In this document: positions 44,014 to 56,908 of the stretch, piece after piece
How the letters are laid out: each line of letters starts with the position of its first letter
How positions within the stretch are numbered: the stretch's first letter is position 1
Assembly: GCA_037039685.1 (NCBI GenBank)
Contig: JAWNGF010000011.1
Location: 372,001-436,000 of the forward strand
DNA length: 64,000 nucleotides
Direction: 5' to 3'
Source: Ceratobasidium sp. AG-K
Lineage: Eukaryota > Basidiomycota > Agaricomycetes > Cantharellales > Ceratobasidiaceae
Position numbers and translations under genes: made by a program
The notes under the pieces: model-generated
What the model saw: the letters and a program-made list of their open reading frames with translations, nothing else
Told to the model about the DNA's origin: nothing
The model's database searches: none

Positions 44014-44310
44014 ACGTGACCTGCCCTTTTTTTTAAAAAAAAAAAAATACGTTATATTGGCTACAAGAACACATGGTCTAACCGCCGTGAGACAACCGAG
44101 ACAACTATACGAAGGTAAAGAAGAGTAGTGATATGGCTAGTAGGTGTACGTTAAGCGGGCGCCGGAGTCATGAAAAGTGGACTAAGGAACGACTATACTA
44201 TTTGCTAAACACAGACGAGCAAGAAATGAAGAGCATGATGGCCGAAAGGCCCTCAGCTTTGCCAAATAGGGCATCGAATGAGAGGAACGAGGAGACACGT
44301 GACCTGCCCT
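44014..44310. repeat. 14-bp direct repeats flanking a T/A-tract segment
   Basis: ACGTGACCTGCCCT is found exactly at 44014-44027 and 44297-44310. The 269 bp between start with T8 followed by A13. This could be a short insertion flanked by a target-site duplication, with the T run as a reversed poly(A) tail. Confidence 0.45.
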
Positions 44311-45282
44311 CAATTTATCTTTATCCATCAGGGATGAACAGCGAGACAATTCTGGAATACAATCTACTGCTAGCAAGCGGCACCGAAGCGTGGCGGAGAG
44401 TTGGGTTTAGTACAGCCCGGATTATCTTCATTTGTTAACTGGTTCAGGTGCCAGCCCGGAACCGGCGTACGTACCGTTGACGTTTGCAAGTATCTTGCTT
44501 CATTACAATCATGTGAAGGGCCCCCTTAAGCTTGCAACTATCATTCAGCCTGTGTCTGTTTATGATCTAGTAAGCCTTGTCCAAATAGCAAAACAAATTC
44601 TTATAACAACGAGACTTTGTATTATACTCGGCACGGGTCAAACTCGGGCACGTGTATGCGTACTTCAGAAACCGATCCATGAGGCACCCTAAGTTATCAA
44701 TAGAGGGCATAATGTATTTTGAATCATACTTAGAATAAGGTAATTAAGGCAATGCATATTTCACTGGAGCCCATTAACGGAAGTAAACCATCGCATCCCG
44801 GCTACAGAGACAATCCCTCGAGACATAGGTGATTCTCAGCTAGCACAGATTTTCTGCGCGACCTTAGGGTTTGTTAATTTGGCATTCTCAGTGAAATCAA
44901 GAGCGGTGGCTCACTAAACACCTCCATCGTAGACAGCATAGGCCTCACCGACTGTGGATGATTTGCTGTATGTGGACAGAATAACAAACTGAGGAATGGT
45001 TGGTGTCTCCTTATACCAAGTGCGTACATATCGTGAGTACGCCTTGCCCGAGTTCATGGTCCAATAGTCAAGGCAACCGCTTCAAATCCAAACAATACAT
45101 TTAAAACTATACGAAAGGCTACAAAGTATTAGCAAAAACGTCTACAGAGGTATTTGTTCAAATACAACTTGTTCCTAGAAATTCAAATATTCGTCCTCGA
45201 GGATATCGCGAAAGAGCCAGAAAAAGCGTAAAATTGAACCGAATTAAGAAAATTATCCAGACCCCATCTAGATCCGGAGTGT
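44311..45282. other. Intergenic, nothing recognised
   Basis: About 1 kb of AT-richer sequence at the 3' side of the following gene. No motif found. Confidence 0.4.
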
Positions 45283-47241
45283 CTAGCCTAGTACTCCCTT
45301 CAAGATAGAAAACACCTCCGTCTGACGCTCTTTGAACGCAGGAAGCGCGGTCATCCTCAGCGCAAGCTCGTTGATCCGATTCGCGAACCGGACCGTCGAA
45401 CTCGATGGGCTTTGCCTTCCTTCGTCCGACGACGATCCTCCTGCTCCTTCCTCTCCACCGTTCCCACCAGCTCCACCACGATGTGGACTCCTTCCTCGTT
45501 CCCGTCTAAGAGTACGCCTAATGGCACGCTCCTCTTGTCGCTGCGTCGCCACGCCCGTCTGGAGCGTTCGTTTCAACCTATCGATACGCGGTTCAGGGAT
45601 TTCTAGTCCACGTTCAGCGAGGTGCATCGCGCGTCGATCATCTTCTTGCGACATTTCCTAAATACCCCACAAAATTTTAGTGAGTCATTCGAGGAAAACG
45701 GAAGTCGGCTTACCTTGGCACCCTCCCCGATACCAGCTAATTCGGCCATGAGTGGTCGAAGTGGAGGTGGGCAATCTTTCAACGTAAGTTCTTGTCCAAG
45801 CACAGCTCGAACAGAGCCACGAGGCGTAATAGAGCTCATTGATACGTTGAGTATTGCGAGTGCGACGGCTGCAAAGTATGCACCTACGGCCAAGACGTCG
45901 TTAGCCCAAGTTTAGATTTGGATGAGAATCAAACCTACGTGGAGGGTCCTTCTCCAGCAACTCGCCCAATCCAGGTGCCTCGACCAACGCATCGGCCAGC
46001 CCAGCATACAAAGTCTCACGAATGATTGTAATCGAGGGATCGTTGGCTGTTAGCAAGCTCGGACTTGCTGGTCGGGGCGGCACACTCGGCCCAGGTACGG
46101 CAAGCTGAGCCGATTGAGTGGCGCGGTGCCCACCAACTGGAGTTGCCGTACGCGCCGGAGTGGGCGTACTAGCTCGCTGTGGGACTCGCAAGGGTGCCCA
46201 TCCCGAACTGTTGGATTCTCCACGGGACTGGATGGAGTTAAATCCACCTATACCAGCACCTGGTGCCTGAGAGCCGAAGCCCCCTCCGCCGGCGACGGGG
46301 CTGCGTGGAGTACCCGGCGGAGCAAACCCACCGATAAAGGGTGCTTCACCCTGGCCAGCGTCACTTGGTGGAAGAGGGGGCAACGCTGCATATCGGCGCT
46401 CGGTTGAGCTTTGACGCGAGTGAGTGGGAGGGGTGGCAGACGCAGGAACGTTGAGCGAGTAGCCATAGGGCGGGGATTTGGGACGGCTAGATACTGGTCC
46501 GCGTTTGGAATCGTCGTAATCCTTGCCGTTGGTCAATTCCGGGGGAGGCCCAGGAGACGCCGATTCTTCGTACCCGGGAGGAGGGACGAATTTTGCGGTC
46601 GCCGGCGCGGCTCTTGGTCCCCCAGGACTCGTGGGATCGCCTAGGTTGAGCGCGGCTTGGAGATCCTCCTGGTAGCGTAGCTGGAACGAACGTCGCTGCG
46701 ATATTTCGATCGCGACTGCACGAAGATCTGCCGCAATCGCATGTACTCGAGCGAGTATAGTTTGTTCGGCAGTGGGGCTCTCGGGGAAGGGCGAGGGGAT
46801 GTCGGTGGGAAGTGTAACAGGAGACTTGCCACAGATGATGCTGGCAAGGTCGTAGGTATGCTCAGGGGCAAGAGACTGGATCTTGGGTACGGCACGAGCC
46901 CAAAGCTCAAAGAATGGTAAGAAACCAGGAGGGCAGGTGGCCGCAGTGAGGCGCTTCTGCGGTTCGTTGCTGCCTCGGGGTCGAGGAAGAGGCACGCCAG
47001 GGGGGGTAGTATTGGATCGAAGTGCGGCAAAGTATAAGCACAATGCGGGTCCTGGATGATAACATGAGTAATGACAGGGGAAAGATCATTTAGACTCACC
47101 GCAGATCATCAAATCGGCCTCAGCACTCGCTAAGAGTTCATCATCCAGTAATCGTTCGACTTTGGCGTGTCTAAGTGCACTGACAAGAAAGGCATGGAAG
47201 CCATTCATCACTTGCTCTTCGTTCAATACCTGGTCGTCCAT
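45283..47241 (-). CDS. Conserved-looking protein of unknown function, 599 aa
   Basis: Model: complement(join(45283..45657,45714..45883,45939..47051,47100..47241)). The N-terminal 160 residues are helical and uncharged (FHAFLVSALRHAKVERLLDDELL, PFFELWARAVPKIQSL). A long Pro/Gly/Ser-rich disordered middle (about 170-380) follows, then a helical segment AYFAAVALAILNVSM, and a very basic Arg/Glu stretch before the C-terminal helix (FANRINELALRMTALP). Phase is kept at all three junctions, and the GTAGGT donor at 45938 must be used rather than the adjacent GTTTGA. I do not recognise a domain; the composition suggests an adaptor or scaffold protein. No signal peptide. Confidence 0.75.
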
Positions 47242-47523
47242 GATGTGCGGGGGTTAGAACCGGATCTCAGTGGTGGCGGGCTGTTCTTATCCTGTGCCCA
47301 GTCCTGATGACGTCAGCCAATACAGCCCGGTGCAGATCATTCTCCGGCTCAAAATACGTCACGTGTCTGCACCGCCCTTGCCGAACGCCGGTTCTATTGC
47401 CGGCACCACCTCGAACCATGCCTGCCGCCCAATCACAACTGCGACTTGTTATTGGAGCGTTTCACTGACACTGCATCGAGTGGAATCAAATCCCCGACTT
47501 ATCCAAGCGTTACGAATAACTCA

Positions 47524-47835
47524 CTAAAGCATTTTACTCTGCTTACGTTGATCTCGTAACACACCCTTCGGCAAGCCCTATGCTTCCGCGATGTGGAATA
47601 ATAATAACAACATGAATAGTAATCAATATAACTCGCTCACCTGATTATCACCCAGCCACATGAACATCAAACGCGAACTCACCTCGGCTCCTATCTCTCG
47701 GGCCTGCTTTAGGCCTGACCATGACCGGATGCGCTCGGCAGTGGCAAGCACTGGATCGATCAATGCGTCGAACCTTGCTAAATTAGTCCACATCTGTTCT
47801 CGCTTTAGCCGATGACTCCTGGTTTTCGTTTTCAT
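47524..47835 (-). CDS. Small basic protein of unknown function, 82 aa
   Basis: Model: complement(join(47524..47577,47641..47835)). Exon 1 encodes a dense, coding-looking helical sequence (WTNLARFDALIDPVLATAER, LMFMWLGDNQ). Splicing a 63-bp intron (GTGAGC to ATAG) keeps phase and adds a basic tail LPKGVLRDQRKQSKML before the stop. The size and basic amphipathic look would suit a mitochondrial or ribonucleoprotein component, but I recognise no family. It lies 283 bp upstream of, and on the same strand as, the 599-aa gene. An additional upstream exon is possible. Confidence 0.5.
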
Positions 47836-48437
47836 CCGCCAGTGTCGCAGTTTAACGTGTCAAGTTTACGCTTCACGACAATATGCAAATCTTATGAGGC
47901 CTTCAACCGGAAAAAAAAAAAAAACCTCTTCTACCTGGCCCTCTGAGTGTGATCAATGGATACGACTTACAAGCCGCTGCTTCCTTTCAGCCTCCCAAGA
48001 ACTCGAACTTTCATAATGGCCCATACTTCTAGCTCATTCGCCATTGGGCTTTTACACAGCTTTTTCCCATGCGCATTCTTTCCCAATTCTCCATATCGCA
48101 AGACGTCCCGACACTTTTAGTCAACCATACATCGATATCATTTTTTGTTGGGTGTGTCTCCAAAACTCTGATACTCGATGCATACAATACCGTCACGGGA
48201 GATATATAAATCAAATATTGTGTTCTTCGGTTTCAGTGCCTCGGAACCTTTCAGCCTCTCGTCGAATACGTTCTGTGTCAATCTCATGATAGGCCGGAGT
48301 AGAACGGGATGCATTGTGGTCTGGCTCTAATGGGCCTACTAGGTCATGTAAGCTGAACAGGAAACATGGCTGCGAACGCAGAAGCAGGTACGGCAATACG
48401 AGGGAGGACGTGCCTACCGTCCAAACGGAAGAGAAAT
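47836..48437. other. Intergenic, nothing recognised
   Basis: Contains an A14 run near 47911 and short frames only. One minus-strand frame ending at 48211 (EIDTERIRREAERFRG) looks mildly coding but has no recognised motif. Confidence 0.35.
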
Positions 48438-48752
48438 TTAGCACGGAAACGCGGGAGATGGGCGTGTGCCGTGAAATATAAGGCTCGTTGTACTAATTGC
48501 TGAGTCCAGGTGCCGTTCAGTACGTTTCAGCTTGAGCGTAGTTAGGTTTGTCGGTGGGAGATAGTCCTGTAACGAGAGGGAACCCTGAACGCGGGACTTG
48601 CCTATCTCCGCCGCTATTTCTATCGCTGTTAGGTAGTCGACTCCCAGGTCAGCAAAATCCGATTGGCTCCTAGCGCTCTGTAACAGATCTGGAGCCGTTC
48701 CGGAGCAGTCTGGAGCCCTGTGAGCCGATTGGAATTTCGCTGACGCGCCCAC
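48438..48752 (-). pseudogene. Acyl-carrier-protein-like fragment
   Basis: The frame contains FADLGVDYLTAIEIAAEIG followed by SLSLQDYLPPTNLTTLK, which matches the layout of a polyketide-synthase carrier domain (DLGxDSL...E). The phosphopantetheine Ser is replaced by Tyr. No ketosynthase, acyltransferase or thioesterase sequence is nearby. A chance likeness cannot be excluded for so short a match. Confidence 0.35.
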
Positions 48753-49860
48753 CCGTCTGTAAGGATTGCGACGATGTAGAAACGCCGGTGTATTATCTCT
48801 TACACCCCACGCACTACGCTTGAGAGCGCCATATTATCGGGATCTCGCAGTCACAAGCTCCTTCGGCTCGATTCCATCTTATCCTCGTTCGAGGCTCTAG
48901 AGTTGCTCTTTGAACATCCACTGTGGAAGCTAGGCGCGCTGAATTCTAACCACATCAGCACTGAGAGCTCATGGCTTACATCACTAGACGTGTCCGCTTT
49001 CAGTGACCGATGCGCTGAAGATTATCTTCGGGGGTGATTGGGGGGCAAATTAGCCCCACAAACTAATCAAATTTCCCCTTTATGGTACTGACGACCGCAA
49101 ACAGTACGCAAAGTGACTGAAAAATGATGCAATACATCACTGAAAGCGGCCATTTTCGGTTCAGTGCATTTGCCGGTGTTATTCAGTAACCTGAGACCCC
49201 ACAGTGTATCTGAAAGCCTGAGTCAAATTCACGGACCTCCTCGTACGATCACTACTACCTGACTGTGTTATCGCTTTCTACTCCTCGCTTCCCCTTTCGG
49301 TTCCGTCTCCCCCGTGACCTCTACGATCCCCGTTCACTCAGTTATTTATTAATACCCTCTCTACTACAATTTCAATCACAATTAGTGTCTATGGTCGTAT
49401 CTTTCTACTTCGGTCTGCCTGATAAACTCCCTGCTCGCATTCGAGTCTGTTTGTCCGGCCTTTACGCCCCCGTATTCAAACTAGGGTACCATAGCGCTCT
49501 CCCCCAAACGCGACACAATTCAATCGATCATAAAAAACTACGTACCGGAGTTGAGGTACCCTGTTCTTATGATAGGTATTATTGCTTGATGCAGCACCCC
49601 TAGACATGGAGCCTTTTGGAACAATTTCACTGAGGGTTCCTAATTGACGTCACGTTTCGCTTGGAGTCGTTCCCTCAGGCACGCCTGTCATCCAACTCAA
49701 CCAACCGTAATTCATAATACCACTGGTTGGCATGGAACATCGTTCATAAGATTTCTGACTCCACGCATACAATAATCGTTGGGTCAACTCGGAGGGGATA
49801 TGTCGACCGATCACAAACGAATCACTGTACGCGCAGGCATTTGTTAAATGATTGCGTCAC

Positions 49861-49898
49861 CAAGCCGTTCATTTGCATCCAAGCCGTTCATTTGCATC
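49861..49898. repeat. Tandem duplication of a 19-bp unit
   Basis: CAAGCCGTTCATTTGCATC occurs twice, head to tail and without mismatch. Probably a replication-slippage or repair product. Confidence 0.9.
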
Positions 49899-52800
49899 CA
49901 ATACAACACATTTCCTCATCTAGCTGTAGGTGTCACGATTGCCATTTAAGTGTTATGCGTTAACGCCCTTACCCCTCCGGCGGCATGATGCTTCTCAATA
50001 CAGATGCTTTCTCCATGCGTCTCCTCATGAACATTCATCAAATACAACAATGACTGCCGGCACTCCATGAACCCAGATCACGAAGGCGTCGGGAGTAATC
50101 TCGATCCAGGTGCTCCCCACGTGTGATTCCCAAACTTGGCTAAGGATATGTTCTGCCGATATATTTCGGCTTTGTGCGGGGGTTGTCAACCCTACCTGGC
50201 AACATGCCTGTAGTAGTTTGACAAACCAAGGCAATGCTGTTGCCCAGGTGCCAACCCCCACTTGAGTTTACTGTACCATGGGTTACGTGTAGGTTTGTCT
50301 GGGTATCTTCGCCATTGATCCTGTAAAATCCCAGATGCTTAAAGTTTCGGTGACTATATACAGAACGGGTGATTGCAGTAAGGTCTTAAACTCGATTCAA
50401 GCAGATCATTTGTTACTCTGTGTAACGGAGAACGAATGGCCCTAGGAGGCCATGATACCTTGCTGGTAACTCGCCCAACGCCATTTGAACATGAGGTTCA
50501 GGCTAACCCCACTGTAGGCAACAGACCATTCAAGGAACATTCACCCAATCGGCAGGGAAGCCTATTGAACCCACCATGAGGAAACCGGGCGAGGGGTTTG
50601 GTGCCACCATTCACTTACCGTAAATGCACCTTTTGCCTCTGCTTAGTATCATTTATTTTCCTGTGTGTCGAACGCTCTTTCGAGGCAGTTTCCGATGATT
50701 TGGCGTGTATCGCGTCTCGAAAACTCCACCGTTGAATAGGGAAATGAAGTAGTCTTAGCCCGCTGGGACCAAACCGAAGGTTGAGGGTAGGGCATCTTAG
50801 GCCGTTGAATCAATTTGGTAAGTTATGTCGTTAGGCTCCTTGATCCACGAAGTGGCGTGATTGTCTCAAGCATGCCCAAAAGGTATGCTAACTCACAAAC
50901 ATGACAAAGATTTGCTGGCTGTAAATTTATGGCAAGGATTAGTGTTCACGTGTACCGTTTGTTGAACCCGTATAGGATAGCCGCTTCAAAGTCCACGTTG
51001 TTGCGGATGGTTGATTCAAAAGTTAGTGGCTCCTATGACAAGCGGTGTTCGGAACTCAAGCTTGGTATGGCCATGGTCGGGCCTATTTTTCCTACGTTAC
51101 GCCGGGCGATTTGGGTATAGTTTCACATTCCCGCTGTCCTAAGTGCCTTGATGCTTCAAGCTATTCTTCACTGTCATTTTGCGATGCGCAACGATTCTCC
51201 CGATATAATCAACTCCACTCAGGATAAACTCATTCGACTGGAGTTTCCCTGGGCGATATCGCGCGGCAACAATTTCACCAAAACGTTACCCACTGCTTTA
51301 CATCTTCCATGAGAATTGTGTAAAGTGAGGGCAGGGCAATCGTAATAAACCTATATGGGTTCAGTCAAGTCTGGTTAACATAATCGACCTAGACCAAATG
51401 AATACCTAGCTGGTATACAACGTGAATTAGCTTTGCATGACTTATGATAACCGAGTTCAACTGGTCCTTCGACGCGCAAACTTCGTTTGGTCGTTCCTAT
51501 GACGCTTCTGCCTCATCGTCAATCAATACTTGGGCGTCCCAATTTCCGGTTCTTCGAATCTGTTATGTCCGTAATCCTCACTATACATATGCCCACTCAG
51601 TTTTGGGGGACGGTGGTGGGACGCAAGACTTGAGTTGATTTGGGCAATATGTGAGTGGACCCAGGGGCCCTTCGGACGGCTCCATATGCGTAGGCCGCGG
51701 GGCCTCCCAGAAAACTCTCGACGATCTGCATGCTTAAGGTTACGCCGGTGCCGCCACTTTCGGGTAAAATATTCCATTCATCACATCAGGGGCACCTTTG
51801 TCTTATTTATGTGCATGTACCAATGTTTAAGCGTCAATTCAGTTGTATCGGGCTTTGGTCCTTTTGATGCAACCCTAAAGGCCCTCGAATTACCCTAAAC
51901 CAAATTTTGACAAGCTAGGGGATTAGCCCTACGGAGATGGCCCCGATTGCGAGTCGATTATCAAAATCGAAGGCACTTCTCAACAAGTGATCTCACCAAC
52001 GCCTATGAGCTCAGGATCCTTGAGGCTTCCAATCAGGCTGGGTCGCAGAATCCAGGGGCTGACCATGCTTGGGCCGAGCAGCGGGAATCGAACGGAATTA
52101 CCGGCGCTTGTTCGTTACTGTATGAGGGAATATCAATGCTATCCGAGAACACGAAGAGATCTTCTTATAAGCTCGCTAGCTCAATAGGCTCACACTGAAG
52201 GGGAAAGAGTTGCTGCGGGAAAGTCACGATCGTTGACCGGGACAGTATCGATGGTTCCACCTCGAACATTACTCTGTGCCATTGAACGGCGCGCGCCCTC
52301 CTTCCCGCTCGTATGACTCTCGCTTCCTGCAAGGTATTGATCCAGATACATCAGAGGCTGGCGCCAACCGTGTTGTAATAATAGGCTCAAAGTTACGTAC
52401 GAGCACTGGCACACAAACCATCAACGACCGAAGCAATGGCACCTAGTTGACCTACGCAAACTCAGGGTACGGTATACTACAGAAGTCCGCCGTAGTACTT
52501 TGGGGTAGCAGGGTTCTAGCAGTCGTAGTTCTCCGAGCGCTTGTTGAGACCTGGGGAGAGTTGAACGGGTCGTATCGAGGATGACGGTATTGTTAATCGC
52601 CACACACATCCCAACGCTTGCAGTATACGCTCCCTATTCCAGACGGGCGATCATGTGCCTGATATGGGTCAAAAAAAAATCATGCCAATCGACCGGTGTA
52701 CGCTTCAGACGCTATGAGTTACTGTAAGTTCTGAAGCCCTCATAACTGTTAACTGAGCATGCCTATTTCACAAACAATGGTTGACGTCTAGGGGGGATTC

Positions 52801-54511
52801 TATGGCAAAATAGCACCTCTGTTACTCCGGAACTAATTAAATGACCGTGGGGTGGGCAATTCATTTATAACCCGAGTATGTACTTTTCCGCCATAACTTC
52901 AAGACGTAACCTGGGTGAATGTTAGGACGCGTCAGTGTGCTACAAAGGCCCGTCAACGTGTATCCCTCATCCACGCCCAAATTGATACTCCCAATCCAAG
53001 GATCACCAGCAGTTGAGCATAGTTAAGAATCCATATATCCCAACCTAGTACGATTTAAGGCAGCCGTGATAATATGGAGTATAACCCTGACGGCGGTTCG
53101 GTAGTTGTAGCTGACCTCACATCAAATTTGACCTCGCCCATGTCAGAAGATACTCAACATATCTCATTCAATGGCGGTACAGATTGGGAAGGCTTCCTGG
53201 TGATCGTAATGCTAGGCGCAACCTACATCACAACGAATTTCTAACCCGAAGTACACCAGGTGGGTAGGAGCTATCACCCCAATTTGTGATAGGGTTCCTA
53301 CATACTTGTATCGAGTCGCCATCTTATGCGTGGTGGCCCAATTCTTTACTCGTTCCATGGGCTCGTGCTGAGAACGCCACCATAACGACTCTACCATGTC
53401 CGAAATTCAAAACTGGTGCATCGCTTTGAGTCAATAGCCAGATCTTCTGAGTTACGCCTCGGCCCTAAGAAAGAGGTCGTGCGGCCCTCGAGCCTCGACA
53501 GAGCACCTTCGAGTGTTCTGCTCGGCTCCTCAACCCAAGCTAGTGGTGTGCCCCTATCAACGCCCATTCACCTACTAGTTTGCACTGGAAGCAATGCCAT
53601 GTTCATCCCCTTCACGGTACCGCGTGTGATTGATCAAGGGGTGGACCTCGTGCTCCAGACTATATCAGGTCCAAATCAGGTAAATTTACAATACCATCAA
53701 GTTGTTGAGTTGGCCCTACTACAAGTGCTCACTGAATTCAATCCCAGGCGAGGATTCGTGCTTGATCCTAGAACGTGGCTTATCAGAGAGCTCTGGAGTA
53801 AACATTGAACACATGTCCATCCTTCGAGACCTCGGAAAGAAAGAATTGCGCGAGTATCGCTACAACCAGATGTGTGCACTCAACCACGCACTACCCTTTT
53901 ATACAACTGCGCTTATCCCAGCTAATCACGTACTACTTCGACAAGAACGGAAGTTGTGAGACAAACCCCTCTATCTTGTGGTTCGTAGGGAGTGGGATAT
54001 ATACAAGGTTCCACGAACCTCGCCGCTCCCACATCCCTTCAAATTGATATTACCTCCCGCTGAAACTGCCTTGCACAGGTACCATACTATTTTGGAAGGC
54101 AGAGTGCAAAGAACTGCAGTACACACTTGAAACAATACAAAAGGCGACACGAGCTATGCTTAAACGGCCAAACCCGTGTCGTTGTGTCAAAAGCTATTGA
54201 ATAATACACTCCACCCACGCCCGCGCCAATACACTGAGCGGGTAGGGCGTCGGGGATGCACGCCCGTCAACCCCTAGGATGGTCAAGGCACGGAGGGCCT
54301 GAAGTGATAAGTGGCTAACATGTCCATGCGCTGTATTGGTGGCACCCTAACCACATGTATCTACGTTCATTCAGAGTCGGTACACGAATGGCAAGCTCCG
54401 TTCTGTGAGGATCTGGGTTTTGAATGTAACCAAATCGATCTCGGCCTTTCAACGAGTGCGGGTATCTTAACAGTTTAATGATATCGCAAGTACCTTATTA
54501 GTTATCGAACG

Positions 54512-54576
54512 TTCACGTGACCGCTTTTTTTTATTTAAAAAAAATACGTTAATTTTACGAATTCACGTGGCCGCTT
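54512..54576. repeat. Direct repeat around a T/A tract
   Basis: TTCACGTGACCGCTT (54512-54526) and TTCACGTGGCCGCTT (54562-54576) differ at one base. They flank a T-run/A-run followed by ATACGTTA, the same order seen at 44014-44060 (CGTGACC, T run, A run, ATACGTTA). Confidence 0.5.
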
Positions 54577-56908
54577 GAACGCAGGAGTTTACGAGGTAAT
54601 TCCGCCCCGCTTGTCTGCAATACAGCATCTTCTCAGAAGCATATATCCACTCCACAGTAATCCAAGGGGTTATCCCCATCCGAGAGCAACACACATCGTA
54701 TATCCCTGCCTCCGCCGCAAACATCCGCCCCTACGCTTCTCTAGCGTACAAGTTACATGCACACGGAGAACAAAGGAGTTGGATGATTACACGGCGATTT
54801 GTGTGTCCATATAAGTATTAACCAATTATGTAGTAACGCCAAAGAGGTTTTGTAATTGCGCCGTGTATACAGTTATGTGAAGACCTGCACTCTCCTCCAA
54901 CTCCAAGCGTAATGAATGTTTGCCTTCCGACTGCGACTAGGACGAGCCGTTTGCATCGTTAAGCTGCTGGATCCATAGATCGCTGATTAGTCGCTCCCGG
55001 GACTTGTGGACCATATTTTCAGGCTCACTGGAGTATACATATCCCAAATATATGACGACATCGCAGACTTTTCCCATGAAAATTCAGATATCGATCCGAG
55101 TCAATTCCGGCCAGTGCCCAGCGAAACGCCAATACTTGTTTCTCGTGCTGTTTTGTTGGACAATACGTCATTTTGACATGCCTGGTCATCGGGAACAAAG
55201 CTTCGATGTGGCGGACACTGTCAATCTGCGTATATTTCACACGCGCCAGCCGACGAGTCATGCCTCTCCCGATTCGTTGGCTACCCGGCGGCTAAGTGAT
55301 TGCCACCACGAGAGGATTCCCGCATCTGGGAATTTAGTTTGCACCTCGCGCACCCGGGTGATGGCCCCCTATCGCCATCACGACAAAGCCATTTCGCGAT
55401 GCCTATCCTCATACATGTGAGATCAGACAGTCCAGTTTGGCCGCGCAAGCGAAGGACGCGAGCACAAACCGAGAAGGTACCCTTGACGTTGGCACCCCAA
55501 GAATAGTAGATTCACGTGTACCGTCGATCTCCCAGTGAGCCTGATCGCCGTCGGCGCCTGGCTAATGAATGTGATCGGGTGCACGCCCGCGGGAAGGGGA
55601 TACCACCACGGGCTGAGCTGCGATAATTCGCCCATCACCCATCTCCGGAGTCGGATCTTTCGCCGCAACCTCTTTAGTCTCGAACGGCCACACCGATTCT
55701 ATCCACTGACTTCTATTACATATGCTTATCGTAGAAGGGCAACTGTATCTGATCACTTCTCGACTATAAATGAATGGCACAGGCATTCTGACGGCGCGCA
55801 CCGGTTCTATTCTCTCACAGCGTGTCGCGCATCGCCGATTCAGTGCCGTGACGCCACGGAAGCCGCACGAGCGACTGTTGCATGGCCATCGATCGAGCGC
55901 GCATTTCGAGCTTACTGAAAAAAGGACAATTGTGGCACAAACAACTTCGGTAGCGAAGATCCGACAGGGGCACAATAAAGGATTCAAATGAATAAAGTTA
56001 CAGGAACTAGCTGATTCTTGCCTGTTCAAAAAACGATCTAGCTCGAAACCACTGTTGTCTGGCTAGAAGCTCTGCAAGTAACGCGAGGAACACGGAGACA
56101 TTTTATATATCGGAAGAAAGGAGTTAGATATCACATAGATACCGTAAAAGCTGATATCTCTCACGTGATGTTATCCCCGATTGGCCTGCAACTCCGCTCC
56201 GGAGTGTTTTCAACTATGCCCCTGAGTCCATCGCCAAGGATAAAATGCCGCAGCCCGATCTTCCCGATAACGGGTTCCAATCTAAACTGTTTATGTGCAA
56301 ACATGCGCTTCACTTTCCGGAAAAATAACAACCCTAATCAGGGATGCGATTGGATACATTCCAAGTTGAGAGAGGAACATAGTTTCATTGTCATCATAAT
56401 TTCTTCGTTACAGCAAGGTACCAGACAAAGCCCCATCGCCCGCGGACGAACCACTCGACACGCGGGTGACAAAGAGCAAACAATTGAGAGCAAAACAAGA
56501 GTAGAGTACATTTGGACCGTCAGGGTATGCAGCAGGCAGTTGATGCCGGGATATGACAGTACTTCAGAACGGGGGTGGGTGCGGGTCGGGTCGCTTGGGG
56601 TGGGTGGAGTGGCGTGGCGACGAGGGTGATGGTCGCCGCCACGACGGATCGGGGCGGGTCGAGGGTCCTAGCGAGTGCCGAGCATCGACGACTCGAGGAC
56701 CGGTATTTCAAGGCGGGGACAACGAGGTAAAACAAACGTGAGAGAAATCAGGTGGGGATAATGTGGATCAGGGGTGGCAATTGTTCATGGATGGGGGGTG
56801 GGGGATCGCTCGAAGACTGGGTGCGTGTATAAAACTAGGTTTGACAGAAAGATGAGCACAGCCGAGAGACAACAGAGATAACGGGAATGATTGCGGGGAA
56901 AGTATGAT

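Larger units (their letters stand above)
48753..56908. other. 8-kb stretch without a recognisable gene
   Basis: Only short, motif-free frames on both strands, with no transposon core found. A tandem duplication and a short repeat are listed separately. A 60-codon open stretch near 48850-49035 (+) has even composition but no recognised family. Confidence 0.35.

Noticed and set aside
55562..56029. 155-codon frame (-)
   Set aside because: Cys/Arg-rich without pattern, overlapped by several equally long frames, consistent with non-coding sequence.
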